Part shown: piece by piece, positions 1 through 9,710 of the stretch
How positions within the stretch are numbered: position 1 is the stretch's first letter
How the letters are laid out: the number at the start of each line of letters is the position of its first letter
Assembly (NCBI GenBank): GCA_037576195.1
Contig: CM075104.1
Location: 1,556,775-1,620,774 of the forward strand
Reading direction: 5' to 3'
DNA length: 64,000 nt
Source: Phytoseiulus persimilis
Taxonomy: Eukaryota; Arthropoda; Arachnida; Mesostigmata; Phytoseiidae
Made by a program: the position numbers and the translations under genes
The notes under the pieces: model-generated
The model's input: the letters and a program-made list of their open reading frames with translations, nothing else
Databases searched by the model: none
Told to the model about the DNA's origin: nothing

Positions 1-2714
1 TGCGTGGCATTTATCCAATCGTTTAGCTGGCGATTGTAAACACCGAGGAGTGGCTATGATGCTAAACGATTACCAAGAGTATGTATTACTCGAACTTCTT
101 CAGCCTGTGTACGCCCGAACCGGCTGAAACTCTTCTGCGTTCCCCGAGATGAGCCAGCCGAGGAATCTTCCGAGCTATTCATAACTCCGTTCACCGCGAA
201 GTTCGTTCGGTGGCCGCAAAGACCACTTCGAGAGTGTATAACAGGTTGTTCGCATTCCCACCAGGGAAAGTGCGATCCCATCGGCTCATCCATGCTCGAT
301 CTGGGTTCAGGACAGCCGCGTGATGAGAAACGAAGGTAGTAAGATCCTCGATTGCCGGGCAATCGGCTTCGTCGGGAACTTGTCACGATGAATGGGAGAG
401 GATCTCGCCGTGTGAGAAACAGTTAGCTGCTGTGGAGCCAGTTCGAAGGTCCCATCCGATTCCGAACAGACCCTAGTTCATGGAATGGAACGCGCCATAT
501 GAAGCCGCATCAGAAAACTCGGAACGCTCATCATCCGGCCATAAGGATATCTGCAGCGCCGATCGAGGTACATCTGGGGAGCTGAATGAATTGGGCTTTC
601 TGAGAAGGCAGCCATGGGCACGGTCGAATTCCTTCCGAATCGATGAACTCATGATTCCTGAAACAACGGAAGCTCTCGGAGGGCTATCCTGAGTGAGCTC
701 CAAGTGACAGATCACCGAAATACAAACTGAATGCTTCGAAGAAATCGAAGGAGCGCCTTTCGATCAAACATCAAAACACAGCTCTCGAATCTACCGGATC
801 CATCGAATCCCATCGACCGTGGGTGGCTCTGAGCCCCTCGATGACAAGCGTTGGTGTGAAAACATGCAAACATACCGAGGCTGGGGCTCGAGACCCTGAT
901 GGCACGGAAATATCTGTCAACTCCGCTGAAGCCGGCGCAGTCCCCCTTTCCAGACGTCTCTCCTATTACGTGATACTCGATCTCCTCTGATTATCCGACG
1001 AGCATCGCGGTGGATAGCGTTCGAATACACAGGTTCCCCGTGGGTACGCGGGTAACGATCGACGTCCCGCTACGTTTCCACGATCGTAATCTTCCTGCCG
1101 ACCCCATGAGCATGTGTCCCACAGATAGCACTTGGTCTAAACATCGTGGAACAGGAGGCGGACAACGAGGTGCTCACATGTTTTCCACCCCACCCCATGT
1201 CATTACAGGTCAGCTTGCGATTATTGAATCGACTGCTCCAGCTTGAAAATCAGTGGATAACATGGATTAGTGTTTTGGTGAAACGAGAAACGCCCTCTTG
1301 ATTCCCGTGTAGCATTCGCTTCGTATTCGAGTGAACCAACATCGAGCGTTGGCTTGGGGCGAACCACTGTCCGGAATACACTACTCTTCCAGGAGTTATG
1401 AGGGTGAATATTTCAGAGGTATCCGATCGTCTGTGACCCAGTGGCTGGCCACTCATCAGAGAGCTTGCCCTGTTCTTCATGTTTCGAAATAAAACTCGCG
1501 TTGGAGCTCCTCTCACGGTCGACTTCCAAGAGTCCGAGCTCGCTTATGCGGCGTCTGCTCAAGCGATATCAGATACATCCCATATCCTTGCGGCCATTTC
1601 GAATTGAGTGAAATACTGAAATTCGTTTGGTGGATTTCTCTCTCCGAATTGAGCACGACCAGCAATCTAGAGCACCAATCCCAAAGTTGGAGTCGCTCAT
1701 CGGCGAGACCCTCTCCAGCCTCCTCCGTGTGGACTGGAAGGCCTCCAATTTTGTCGGAGCAAATGAGTCTCCATCGTTGACGCCGGCGAATATCCAGCTC
1801 GGGTAGATGAATATGAAGAATGCCTGGACTCTACGTAATAGCTGACGCCGACACAGCTTCATATGTATATCTGGATAATGACTCAGGAACAAAACCTTCC
1901 ATATCAGATCCCAAACTCAGTCGGCGCTCTTGGTCGTTTCTCCGACTGGCTCCTCCTTGCTGAATGGATGAATGTATCAAAAGAGTTGCTGAATGACCAC
2001 TCCGAGCTCGAGTCGTGCTTTCCACTTCTCATGTTCCGTAGTGTTGGACAATTCAAACCACAAAGCGGGGAGTCTTCAACGCTACAACGAAACTCATAAA
2101 CTTTCTCGAAACACATATTGCATACATCCTCTTCGAGCTCTCGAGACTCGGGTCCTTAATGATGGGGCTCGATTTCCCAACATTCGACGTTGAGCTCCGG
2201 AACGAACTCGACGGACGCCCGGTCGTCTTCCCTGGAGTTTCGTCAGGGCTTCCACATGGATTCGTGATTGAATCTGCTGGTGGCGGGTAGCCAGACTCAA
2301 AGGCCGCTGATGTCGACGCGCGAATATCTAGATCGAGACTGAACTCCAACGTCTCAGAATAATTCGACGGTTGATTCCACGATTGATTCAGAGACGCCGC
2401 ATACGGAGCTGGGTTCTCGAAATTAATCCTACAGTCAAGACAACCAGTGGCGAGATCTGGTCTGGCGAGTTTCCCTAGAAAATCTATCACTGCTGACAGA
2501 AAGCCCCGATATCTCTATCCGAGCCGCGAGGGTTGACGCTGATCCGAGATTTGGCTCCAGCATTTGGAATTAACGAAGTAGCGATGTGTGTTGTAGATGT
2601 GTTTATCGGAGTTCGGCTCACGCAGACATCCCACATTCGCTTCCGAATCGGAAAACACCGAACGGAGGTTGACCGAAACTGAAGACAGAAATCTCCACAC
2701 TAGCCACTGACAAG
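1..2714. other. No recognisable gene
   Basis: I see no conserved protein motif, repeat array or RNA gene here. The longest open frame is 145 codons on the minus strand (2053-2490). It is Ser/Pro-rich, has no motif I recognise, and overlaps other open frames on both strands, as expected for GC-balanced non-coding DNA. An intron-rich host gene with short exons cannot be excluded from sequence reading alone. Confidence 0.5.
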
Positions 2715-2814
2715 GGAACTATACGAAGTGTAACACCCAGATTTGAATGAGAGGGTTCCCGATTGGTAGTCTATGCTGGGCCATGTTCGAGCTCGCAGAA
2801 GATCGTCCTGAATG

Positions 2815-3010
2815 GGTCCGTGTTTTAGCGCAGAAATGCGCTATTCTTCGGACGTGTTTACTAGGGTGTAACTGGGAGTGGAACGAAAAAATGGGAACGA
2901 AAAAATCGCAGCCGGAGGCCTTTGAGATTTTTCTCCGGAGCGAGGGAAATTTGAATTCAAGTCGAATTTCATGCGGTAAATCCGGGTGTCTTGTCATAGG
3001 TCAATGACAA
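2815..3010 (+). repeat. Dispersed repeat segment R, copy 1
   Basis: This segment recurs at 5795-5972 and, shortened, at 3251-3361 and about 40230-40289. Shared landmarks are a GTGTTTTRGCGCAG stretch, GGGTGTAACTGGGAGTGGA near 2863, and an ending containing GACAATGAAGTGATGGTAG (3006-3024). Here, at 3251 and at 40230 it sits immediately before an array of the 45-bp minisatellite. This suggests one composite, non-autonomous element whose order is R, minisatellite, then a conserved flank. No coding potential is evident. Confidence 0.75.
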
Positions 3011-3045
3011 TGAAGTGATGGTAGGTGAAGAAATAGTGAAGATCG

Positions 3046-3250
3046 GTCTCGGAATCACCCCTCCAGACTTGAAAAGTGAAGGTCAGATTGGTCCCGGAAT
3101 CCCTCCTCCAGACTTCGAAAGTAATGGTCAGATCGGTCCCGGAATCACCCCTTGGACCTGGGAAAGTAATGGTGAGATCGGTCCCGGAATCACCCCTCCA
3201 AACTTGAAATGTGAGGGTCAGATTGGTCCGGGAATCACCCATCCCAGCCC
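3046..3250. repeat. 45-bp minisatellite, array A
   Basis: About 4.5 units of a 45-bp repeat read GGTCCCGGAATCACCCCTCC, then a 25-bp variable part, on the plus strand. Units diverge from each other more than those of the 9.7-kb array, so this looks like an older copy. The same unit occurs at 3362, 3799, 9711, 14497, 28197, 40290 and 53125. The period is a multiple of three, so several frames stay open; I do not read this as a gene. Confidence 0.9.
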
Positions 3251-3361
3251 TTAAGATTTTTTCCAGAGCGAGGAAAATATGAGTTCAAGTTGAATTTCAT
3301 GCGGTAAATCTCGGTGTCTTGTCAGAGGTAAATGACAATGAAGTTATGGTAGGTAAAGTAA
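3251..3361 (+). repeat. Segment R, partial copy 2
   Basis: The text from the CCAGAGCGAGGAAAATATGAG region through AAATGACAATGAAGTTATGG repeats the last ~110 bp of the R segment that ends at 3024. It lies between two minisatellite arrays, so the R-plus-array unit appears to be tandemly duplicated here. Confidence 0.75.
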
Positions 3362-3662
3362 TGTTCAGATCGGTTCCGGAATCACTCCTCCAGACTTGGT
3401 GGTTCTGGGAAGATCTTAGGAGGAAGTCATTCTCCCCTGCGAGCCTCGGCAAAATATTGTCAGGTTGCTCCCGGAATCACTCAACCAGACTCGGCAAAAT
3501 GTTGTCAGATTGGTCCCGAAATCACACACCAGACTCGGCAAAATATTGTCGAATTGGTCCCGGAATCATCCCTCCAGCCTCGGAGAAATATTGTCGGATT
3601 GGTTCCGGAATCACCCCTCCAGACTCAGAAAAGTATGCTCAGATTGGTACCGGAATCACCCC
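3362..3662. repeat. 45-bp minisatellite, array B
   Basis: Roughly six degenerate 45-bp units. One diagnostic variant, ACTCGGCAAAATATTGTC, is private to this array. After an irregular first part (3400-3460), units follow the same phase and orientation as array A. It ends in the conserved flank at 3663. Confidence 0.85.
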
Positions 3663-3720
3663 CATGTATTCCAGGAGGAATGCGGACAAACTGACAGACG
3701 AAGCCGATCATGAGTAGTAA
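3663..3720 (+). repeat. Conserved 3' flank of minisatellite element
   Basis: This flank contains CAGGAGGAATGCGGACAAAC followed by TGACAGACGAA. The same block follows the 45-bp array at 40671-40738, where it ends in ATATATAGTA. It also precedes the inverted array at 28155-28196 on the minus strand. A flank shared at three unlinked arrays shows that the minisatellite travels inside a defined element rather than expanding in place. Confidence 0.75.
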
Positions 3721-3798
3721 GGATCCTCGGATCGAAGGGTACGAAAAATCAATTTCTGTACCGGCTGGTACGGGAATTCATTTGCAGTACTACGGAAA

Positions 3799-3962
3799 AT
3801 GATGTTTAGTCTCGGAATCACCTCTCCAGACTTGGGAAGTAATGGTCAGATCGGTCCCGGAATCACCCCTCAAACCTGCGGAAGTAATGATCAGATCGGT
3901 CCCGGAAGCACCCCTCCAGACTCGGAAAGTGAAGGTCAGATTGGTCACGGAATCGCTCCGAG
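3799..3962. repeat. 45-bp minisatellite, array C
   Basis: Between three and four 45-bp units in the same orientation as arrays A and B, beginning after TACGGAAAATGATG. The array stops at the fragment of a hAT-type MITE at 3963. An ORF on each strand crosses it only because 45 is divisible by three. Confidence 0.85.
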
Positions 3963-4036
3963 AAATCGATGGTCGGTGATCGACCCCCTGGGGCACGGCA
4001 GTCCATAAACTTCAACGAAGTCGCTCAGGGGGTCCA
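3963..4036 (+). mobile_element. Fragment of 212-bp hAT-type MITE
   Basis: This stretch shares CGGCAGTCCATAAACTTCAA and the following CGAAGTCGC, AGGGGGTC with the complete MITE at 60247-60458. Neither terminal inverted repeat is present, so it is a truncated internal piece. It lies directly between minisatellite array C and the Helentron endonuclease remnant, at a junction where at least two insertions or rearrangements have met. Confidence 0.7.
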
Positions 4037-4047
4037 CGTTTCACCCC

Positions 4048-4542
4048 GTGGTCGACAGGTGGAGTTGCTATTCACGAACGCAGAGAGCACCCACGCAAGC
4101 AACTCCCACAATTACACCAGATCTCATTGATGAAGATCCTGGTGACATTTGTGCCTGTAAAATACTCCTATGTAACCAACTAACCGTCCTTGTGACAGTA
4201 TATATGAATCCGGGAACACCGTTCGAGCTCATTGAAGAGTTCCTACTGAAATATGACCATGTTCTGTCCCCTGGTATTCAAAACCAGAGAACTTCACTGA
4301 TTCTATGCGGTGATTTCAATTGGAACTTGAAAGACCCCCCCAGAAAGGAGAAAAATATCGAATTTATGCGAGATCAATTTGAAAATATTGAACTAATAAC
4401 CGATCCTGAGATATCGACAACACGTGGCCGGACATGCATCGATATCATATTCTCGAGAGGCATCCAAGATTGCTACTGTTGCACACACATAAGCTACTCC
4501 AGTCATCAAAACCCGGTATTCACTTTTCTGACCAAGTTCTGA
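4048..4542 (+). pseudogene. Helentron endonuclease (EEP) domain, truncated copy 1
   Basis: The open frame of about 164 codons encodes the C-terminal half of an exonuclease-endonuclease-phosphatase domain. Visible motifs are LCGDFNWNL (metal-binding Asp/Asn), TCIDIIFSR, and YSSHQNPVF, where families usually have S-D-H; the His is kept and the Asp reads Ser. The N-terminal half with the LSET motif is missing because homology to the second copy (16240-16925) begins at about 4050. Such domains end the Rep-helicase polyprotein of Helentrons and also occur in non-LTR retrotransposons. The Helentron assignment rests on copy 2, where the domain directly follows a PIF1-like helicase. The frame has no in-frame stop, but the start is arbitrary and the domain is incomplete. 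Confidence 0.8.
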
Positions 4543-5041
4543 GCGAGCGATTAAATGTCTTCAACCATCTTTATCTTTACTCTAATCTCTGATTCTCTAT
4601 CAAGTCAAAATGCAACACTCAAAAGAAAAGCGCCACGAAAAACTCATTCCGAGCGATGATGAAGAAGATGTTCTTACACCTAGCTGGGCCATCTCAGCGG
4701 TAGAGTGCAGCCATCTGTCCTGAGCAGAGAAATTCGAGGCGCTCTGAAGCTGCTTCCTTTTCCGTATGATCTGAAATCCGAACTGAGCATGGAGAAAGAA
4801 AGCTTCTGCCCCTGATAGAAATGCCTTCCAGTGACCGCGATATAGATCATTTCCATCCGACGGACTGAGTTATAATTCGAGCTGCCATGATATAGGGAGA
4901 TCACTCTCTACCTGCAGTGTCCGTCAAGCATGTCGCTCTCACAATCTCGAAGTCCGAGTACGAATGTTCCTCTTCCTATTCTATTCAGAATAGACCGAAC
5001 TCGATGAAAATTGTTAGACTTCGCCAACTTTCGAAGTACAA
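4543..5041. other. No recognisable gene
   Basis: Sequence downstream of the endonuclease remnant. It has no similarity that I can see to the sequence following the second copy at 16929, so the two Helentron copies diverge immediately after the stop codon region. No Helitron-type terminal hairpin plus CTRR end could be assigned with confidence. Confidence 0.4.
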
Positions 5042-5494
5042 ATGCTGTTCCCAGCGTTCCGTTCACAACACGGTCGACTCCGGCGTCCAACAAGTGAGGA
5101 CACTCTCCAAGGAACGATCCAGGTCTCCGAGTTGTCTTGGCGCTCGCTGACGGAATGTTCACGTTCGAAAGGACTCCTGTACTCTTTACTCCAGATATTC
5201 AATGAATCCCATTGCGGCCGGTTCTCATTGAGGGAAGCTCGCTCGTATTCCTCGCCTACAAAGATAAGGCAGCTCTCGGCGCGCGTTTCTTCCGTTTCTA
5301 CTCAGTCGTCATCTGCTTTTCGGGAAATTTCTGTCAGAACTTTCGGCGCCCCTCTGTGCGAGTTCGCCATGAGCAACTTTTGTAAGTGTGAAGATGCTGC
5401 GTACATCGGTTGCGCTCACTGCGATGCGTGTTTCTGCTCGGATCATGACATCTTGAGCGAAAGCTACATGGACCGCGATTTAGAGATCGATTGA
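5042..5494 (+). CDS. Unrecognised ORF with Cys/His-rich C-terminus
   Basis: A 150-codon frame. The first ~105 residues are low-information and Ser/Arg-rich. The last 40 contain a compact CxC...CxHCDxCFCxxH cluster that looks like a zinc-binding end, of the sort that closes some transposases (for example piggyBac-type elements). No catalytic motif is visible upstream, and stop codons interrupt the other plus frames. The Cys cluster may be a genuine last-exon or transposon remnant, and the rest may be non-coding. I do not assign a function. Confidence 0.2.
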   Translation: MLFPAFRSQHGRLRRPTSEDTLQGTIQVSELSWRSLTECSRSKGLLYSLLQIFNESHCGRFSLREARSYSSPTKIRQLSARVSSVSTQSSSAFREISVRTFGAPLCEFAMSNFCKCEDAAYIGCAHCDACFCSDHDILSESYMDRDLEID

Positions 5495-5794
5495 TGAGAA
5501 GTTGAGGAAGCACACGCTTTAGATATGAATAACTTTCCGAAGAGAAGTACCCTCTTCACGATTAGGAATTCCCGCTTTGATAAGAAAACCTGCCAAGCTT
5601 CCTCTGTCTGTTCATCTGATTGCTGTAGCTAGCATGCTCGCAAATCGTTCGCGGTCAGGGAGCTAAACTTTGGCTCGTTCCGTAACAGGTGGGAGTTTTT
5701 ATGAGAAGACTTCAAAGCGAACTCTGTGGGCATCAGATGCATTGTAATCATCTCACCCCTATCTGCAGCGGAACGCGGGATGAGATTAAGACGA

Positions 5795-5972
5795 ACAGAC
5801 GTGTTTTGGCGCAGCAATGCGCTTTTATTCGTGCGTTTCTATTAGGGTGTAACTGGGAGTGGAACGGAAAAATCGTGTACCTGTAAGGGTTTTGCCGAAG
5901 CGAGGGGAGTTCGAATTGAAGTTGAATTTCGTGTGGTAGATTTTGGTGTCTTGTCAATGACAATGAAGTGAT
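5795..5972 (+). repeat. Dispersed repeat segment R, copy 3 (no array)
   Basis: Clear second full copy of the 2815-3010 segment: GTGTTTTGGCGCAG, then GGGTGTAACTGGGAGTGGAA, then GTCTTGTCAATGACAATGAA. Here the element is not followed by any 45-bp units, so the minisatellite is a gain or loss character of this element family. Confidence 0.75.
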
Positions 5973-6098
5973 AGTAGTTTTTGGGAGAAATGCTCATAAC
6001 GCTGCCACATGGAGACTCGGCGAAAGCCAGCCAATTCCGATCACAAAGAAATGATCCAGGGGGATCGAGCAAAGTCACCCTGGACGGACAAAACCACG

Positions 6099-6493
6099 AG
6101 AAGCAAAATCCAATTGGTGGAACCGTGGTGGACGACGTTAGTTCAACTCAACCTCTTCCGAAGGTATTCGCTTCCTGTTTGGAAGGTGGTTCTGAGAGGC
6201 TGTGAGTCAGATAGATACTCGGTCGTTCTGAACTATGTACACTTCCTCTTGGCGTTTGTGATGTCGAGGCAGGAGAAACGATAGTCCTCCGACACTTCCT
6301 CGTAGTATTGGAGTAGGGCAGAAGAATTGAATACGAAGATTCTGATGGCTCGATTCTATTCCGAGTCCATTTGCGTTTCGGTTATCTCGAAAACGAACAT
6401 CAAAACCCTCCATCCATTTTCGACGGACCGATGACATGATCCATGGGAAGCAAAATCCAATTGCTGGAACCGGGGTGGCCGACGTGATGACTA
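6099..6493 (+). repeat. Short direct duplication flanking RPA fragment
   Basis: The stretch GAAGCAAAATCCAATTG, then a TGGAACC...GGTGG...CGACG continuation, occurs at 6099-6145 and again at 6446-6493. The two copies bracket the duplicated RPA 5' fragment (6184-6408). Together with the second RPA copy at 7093, this marks a local duplication history upstream of the Helentron. Confidence 0.6.
6184..6408 (+). pseudogene. Duplicated 5' fragment of Helentron RPA-like gene
   Basis: About 225 bp that align along their length with 7093-7325, including GATGTCGAGGCAGG, the TCTATTC...GTC stretch and CTCGAAAAC. The translation resembles the same N-terminal part of an RPA-like protein but carries frame breaks. 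Similarity stops at about 6408, where the 7093 copy continues into its first ssDNA-binding domain. This is therefore the abandoned 5' end of another Helentron or a local duplication. Confidence 0.7.
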
Positions 6494-7092
6494 GTTCCAG
6501 GGTTTGGGACCTCTCATGAAGGCATCCTCGAAGCCGGCCTATGGTTAGATAGTAACCTTTTCCTCCGGCTCCAAGAAGTTTGGTATTAGACGGTTACTTT
6601 GGATCGCCACGCGTATATTATGTGTAGTCGGCTTTGGTTCGTAATGATCCTCCGGTGATGCTGGACAAAAACACCAGACCACAAGGGAGGTCTCTTCAGA
6701 CCACTATGAAACCCTTCATTCACGCTTAGCTCTCTTGAGGTTGGTCTGCGAGGTCCTTCGAAAAATTCACAGCGGCACTGCCGATCGTATCTCGATCCAT
6801 AACCTAAAGAGGCTTTTCGTCGTTGAGAATTTGTCACGAAACCGGTAATAAGAGGTTGATTTTATATGATGAGGTTGCTTGGTCTCGAATGTTCGGTGAC
6901 AAAATAATCTGAAGGAATATTTTGAGATGATCGAAACATCTTTCCAGTGAGCTAAATGTGTTCTGCTGAATGAATGAGCGATGATTCTGAATCATTCGGG
7001 GTCATATTTGCTTTTGGACGGAAGTTAGACACAGATTAAAAGAACCTGACAGTAATTCTCGAGACTCCACTGATTTCTTTGATAACGAAATC
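6494..7092. other. No recognisable gene
   Basis: Nothing identifiable lies between the two RPA 5' copies. The only frames are short and overlap on both strands. The Helentron 5' terminus is probably in or near this interval, but I could not place it. Confidence 0.4.
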
Positions 7093-7156
7093 TTCAGTGG
7101 TTCTGAAAGTCTGAGTGTGACAGACACTCGGTCGCTCAGAACGATTTTCACACTCA

Positions 7157-7820
7157 GTGTTCGAAATGTCGAGGCAGGGTGAGCGAAAGTCGTCCGAGAC
7201 TTCCTCGCAGGATTCAAGTCAGGCGAAAGCTCCAAGGACCGACAGGGAGTTTAACACGAAGAATCTGATAGCTCGAGTCTATTCACAGTCATTTTGCGTT
7301 CCGGTTGTCTCGAAAACTAACCTCAAAACTTGGAAGAAGTATATCGGTGAAGGAAAACTTTTCTCTGCGATTGTCGCTGATGAGTTTTTCCGAAGTTCAG
7401 ATAACAGCTTCCGGGGCTGAATGCGACAATTTTTTTGACGTCATCCAGCCCGGATGTATGCTTGGAATAAGTTATTTCAAGTGTAGCAAAGCTTCTAGAT
7501 ACAACAATACATCGAATACATTCGAAATCATATTACCGAGGGCATCATGCGTGAGGGAGTCTAGTTCCGGAATAATGATCGTCAATGCAGTACCAGTTTT
7601 TGTGTCTCTGCAAAGCATTCAAGATGGAACGGAAAATCAGATTGTGAATGTCGTCGGAGTCGTGAGCCATACTGGAGAATCACAGACGGTCTTCCGTAAG
7701 AAAGATAACAAGGCACTGCAAAAGAGGGAGATATGTCTCGTTGATGAGACTGAACGTCCCATCGGATTGGTGGTTTGGAATAAAAACGCAGAAAAACTGC
7801 AAAACCCTCTCTATGGATGT
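7157..7820 (+). pseudogene. RPA70-like ssDNA-binding protein (Helitron-borne)
   Basis: The translation matches two consecutive OB-fold domains of replication protein A large subunit. The first has NLKTWKKYIGEGKLFSAIVA and CDNFFDVIQPGC. The second has PVFVSLQSI, IVNVVGVVSH, KREICLVDETERPIGLVVWN. The first residues (MSRQGERKSS...) are a low-complexity leader. A frameshift near 7385, in a T run after the GEGKLF block, moves the reading frame from 7157-7420 to 7305-7835. RPA-like genes are known passengers or helpers of Helitrons, and such a protein would bind the ssDNA strand peeled off during rolling-circle transposition. Downstream, the frame runs straight into Rep-helicase sequence, which points to an internal deletion. 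Confidence 0.8.
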
Positions 7821-8470
7821 AAAGTTCATACTTGACGAATTCAGCTGCGCCTCCTATATTGTAGAATACATCAACAAGAGCAATCGCGGTATGACCAATC
7901 TACGACGACACCTGTCTGAATTACAAGAAGAATATCCTGATCAAGATTATACAGACCTCCTGAAACGAATGAGCATCTGTATGTTGGATGCGGTGGAAAT
8001 GAGTGCAAGAGGCAGCTTGGTGTTTACTCCGTCAATCAATGAGCTTAAGTAGCCGGAAAATCGTTTTTAATCCGAGCGATGTACTGAACAAACGTATGAC
8101 ATGTCACAAAGCACGCACCACGATGGACGAAGAAAATCTTTCTACTGACTCAACGGATGTTTGGACCAAGAATATCATACAGAAATATGAAGCACGATCG
8201 TCGACTCCATCGGATCTGAATCTGGCGGACTTCGCCACAAAGATGACCATCAAAAGAGGAAAGAGAGACAGTGAGGGGAATCAAATATGTCATCGAAGAA
8301 GTTGTAATCGCATCATCCCATGCAAATAATACGTCCAAGAGGACCAAATGAATTTTAAACGAACAATGGCATTGCTGTTCAGAAAATAAGTCACCGACCT
8401 CCTGGATGATGACAGATTTCTGAACATCCACACCTTATAGAAGGAAGGATACACAGTCACCGCGAGAAGC
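7812..8470 (+). pseudogene. Helitron Rep-helicase linker region, broken
   Basis: From 7815 the frame encodes YIVEYINKSNRGMTNL and a LDAVEMSA block, continuing after a frameshift near 8000 as QEAAWCLLRQSMSLSSRKIV, then DSTDVWTKNIIQKYEAR and LNLADFAT. This is the stretch that follows the Rep nuclease in Helitron polyproteins (compare the widely conserved YISKSQRGMSNL and NAVEISAQEA patterns). A further frame break leads to RTMALLFRK and VTDLLDDDRFLNI at 8345-8430. The upstream Rep core with its two-His motif and tyrosines is absent from the whole window. The piece therefore could not have supported strand nicking. Confidence 0.8.
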
Positions 8471-8639
8471 ACGACTGTGATGACTGATGATATCGAAAAC
8501 ACTCTTGGAAAGTATCATGATCTATGGAAAGACGATGAGTATAAAACATACCAGGGACCTTGTAATGAAGGCTACATTTATCAGGAAATTATTCTGAATT
8601 CACCCCAAAATTATAACATTCGCCAGATGAAGGTTTCAA

Positions 8640-9651
8640 GCTCCATGAACGCTATTTACAAATGCCGAACGAACGTATTATCCTGATCAGAACACTGCAG
8701 TCCGATGCGTTGAACGAACTTCGAAAAGAGAGCTCGGATCGAACATTGTATCGATCGAATCATGGGTGCCAAACTACCTCCCGTACAAATATTCTTCACT
8801 TGGGCTGCAGGATGCGGCAAAACGTTCACACTGAAACTATTGATGGAGACCTACAATCGTTTCGTTCAACGAACTGCGTACGTGGCAGCAGCGTCCACTG
8901 GAAAGGCTGCAGTTGCGAAACGAGGAACGACTGTCCATAGCGCATGTAGTATCCCCACGATGACCAGACACAGCGGGTTGTCTTGGGAAGCCCGTCAAGC
9001 ATGCCGTAACGCATTCGAACACGTACACATCCCATTCATCGACGAAATAGTATAACCATGGAAGACGACGAACCCTTCGGCGGGTTGGATATCATCTTCT
9101 GTGGAGACATACGACAACCCCCCCCCCCCCGTTCGCATGCTGCTAATTCATGAACCGGTGAAACAAGGAATTCACCGATCAGTTCTATATGGCAGTCTTT
9201 GGGATACTACCCTCTCCAAAAGGTTGTGAGAGAACAAGACTTGATCTTTTCAACACGACTCACGAAGATTGGCAATGGAGACGCCCTCACTCAAGGAGGA
9301 ATTTCCTTGATTGAATCACGACTCCAAAAACGAGAATGGTGTGACAACCACGTGAAGAATGCCGTCCGTCTCTTCCACAAAAATGAGTCTAAGCATAAAA
9401 GTCGGATCACCAGAATGGTACTCGACTGCCATTGATAATCACATTGGTTACCGGAAACAAGACCAACTTATGAGTGCACGAACGAGTGTTCGCCAAATGA
9501 AATTAACGAAAAGTGGAAATCTACCCTATGATTTACCCCTAGTCTGAATCAACCACACATGGTAACATGTAATATAGACATCGACGACGGCATCGTCAAT
9601 GGAGCCATCGGCTTGTTGCGTTACGTTGATTTCAGAGAAAATACCATAGTA
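8640..9651 (+). pseudogene. PIF1-like helicase of Helentron, first part
   Basis: The ATP-binding loop reads FTWAAGCGKTFTLKLL at about 8790-8840 (consensus GxAGxGKT), followed by AAASTGKAAVAKRGTTVHSA and PFIDEI (Walker B) at 9030. After a short deletion and frame change, PFGGLDIIFCGDIRQ (motif III) is read at 9075-9115 and ends in a 13-base C run. Then LTKIGNGDALTQGG and IESRL (9260-9330) follow, and CNIDIDDGIVNGAIGLLRY at 9565-9625. At least four frame breaks are needed. The part ends at 9651 in the middle of an otherwise open codon series because of the hAT insertion. Such helicases unwind DNA during rolling-circle transposition. Confidence 0.85.
9644..9651. repeat. 8-bp target site duplication, left copy
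   Basis: CCATAGTA lies immediately before the 16-bp terminal repeat. An identical CCATAGTA lies immediately after the other end at 15536-15543. Perfect 8-bp duplication is the hallmark of hAT-type (also P-type) integration. Confidence 0.95.
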
Positions 9652-9667
9652 CAGAGGTCGTCAAACT

Positions 9668-9710
9668 TTTCCGACATCGACACCCCAGGGTGTCGAGGGG
9701 TGTCGCAGCC
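9668..9710 (+). repeat. Left subterminal CACCCC/GTGTCG block
   Basis: Contains CATCGACACCCCAGGGTGTC, an imperfect hairpin, then GAGGGGTGTCGC. The reverse complement of the right end has a related block (15412-15519), so the true inverted repeat extends imperfectly beyond 16 bp. Confidence 0.7.

Noticed and set aside
5042..5494. piggyBac transposase end
   Set aside because: The Cys/His cluster is suggestive, but no DDD catalytic block or terminal repeats with TTAA were found nearby; kept only as an unassigned ORF.
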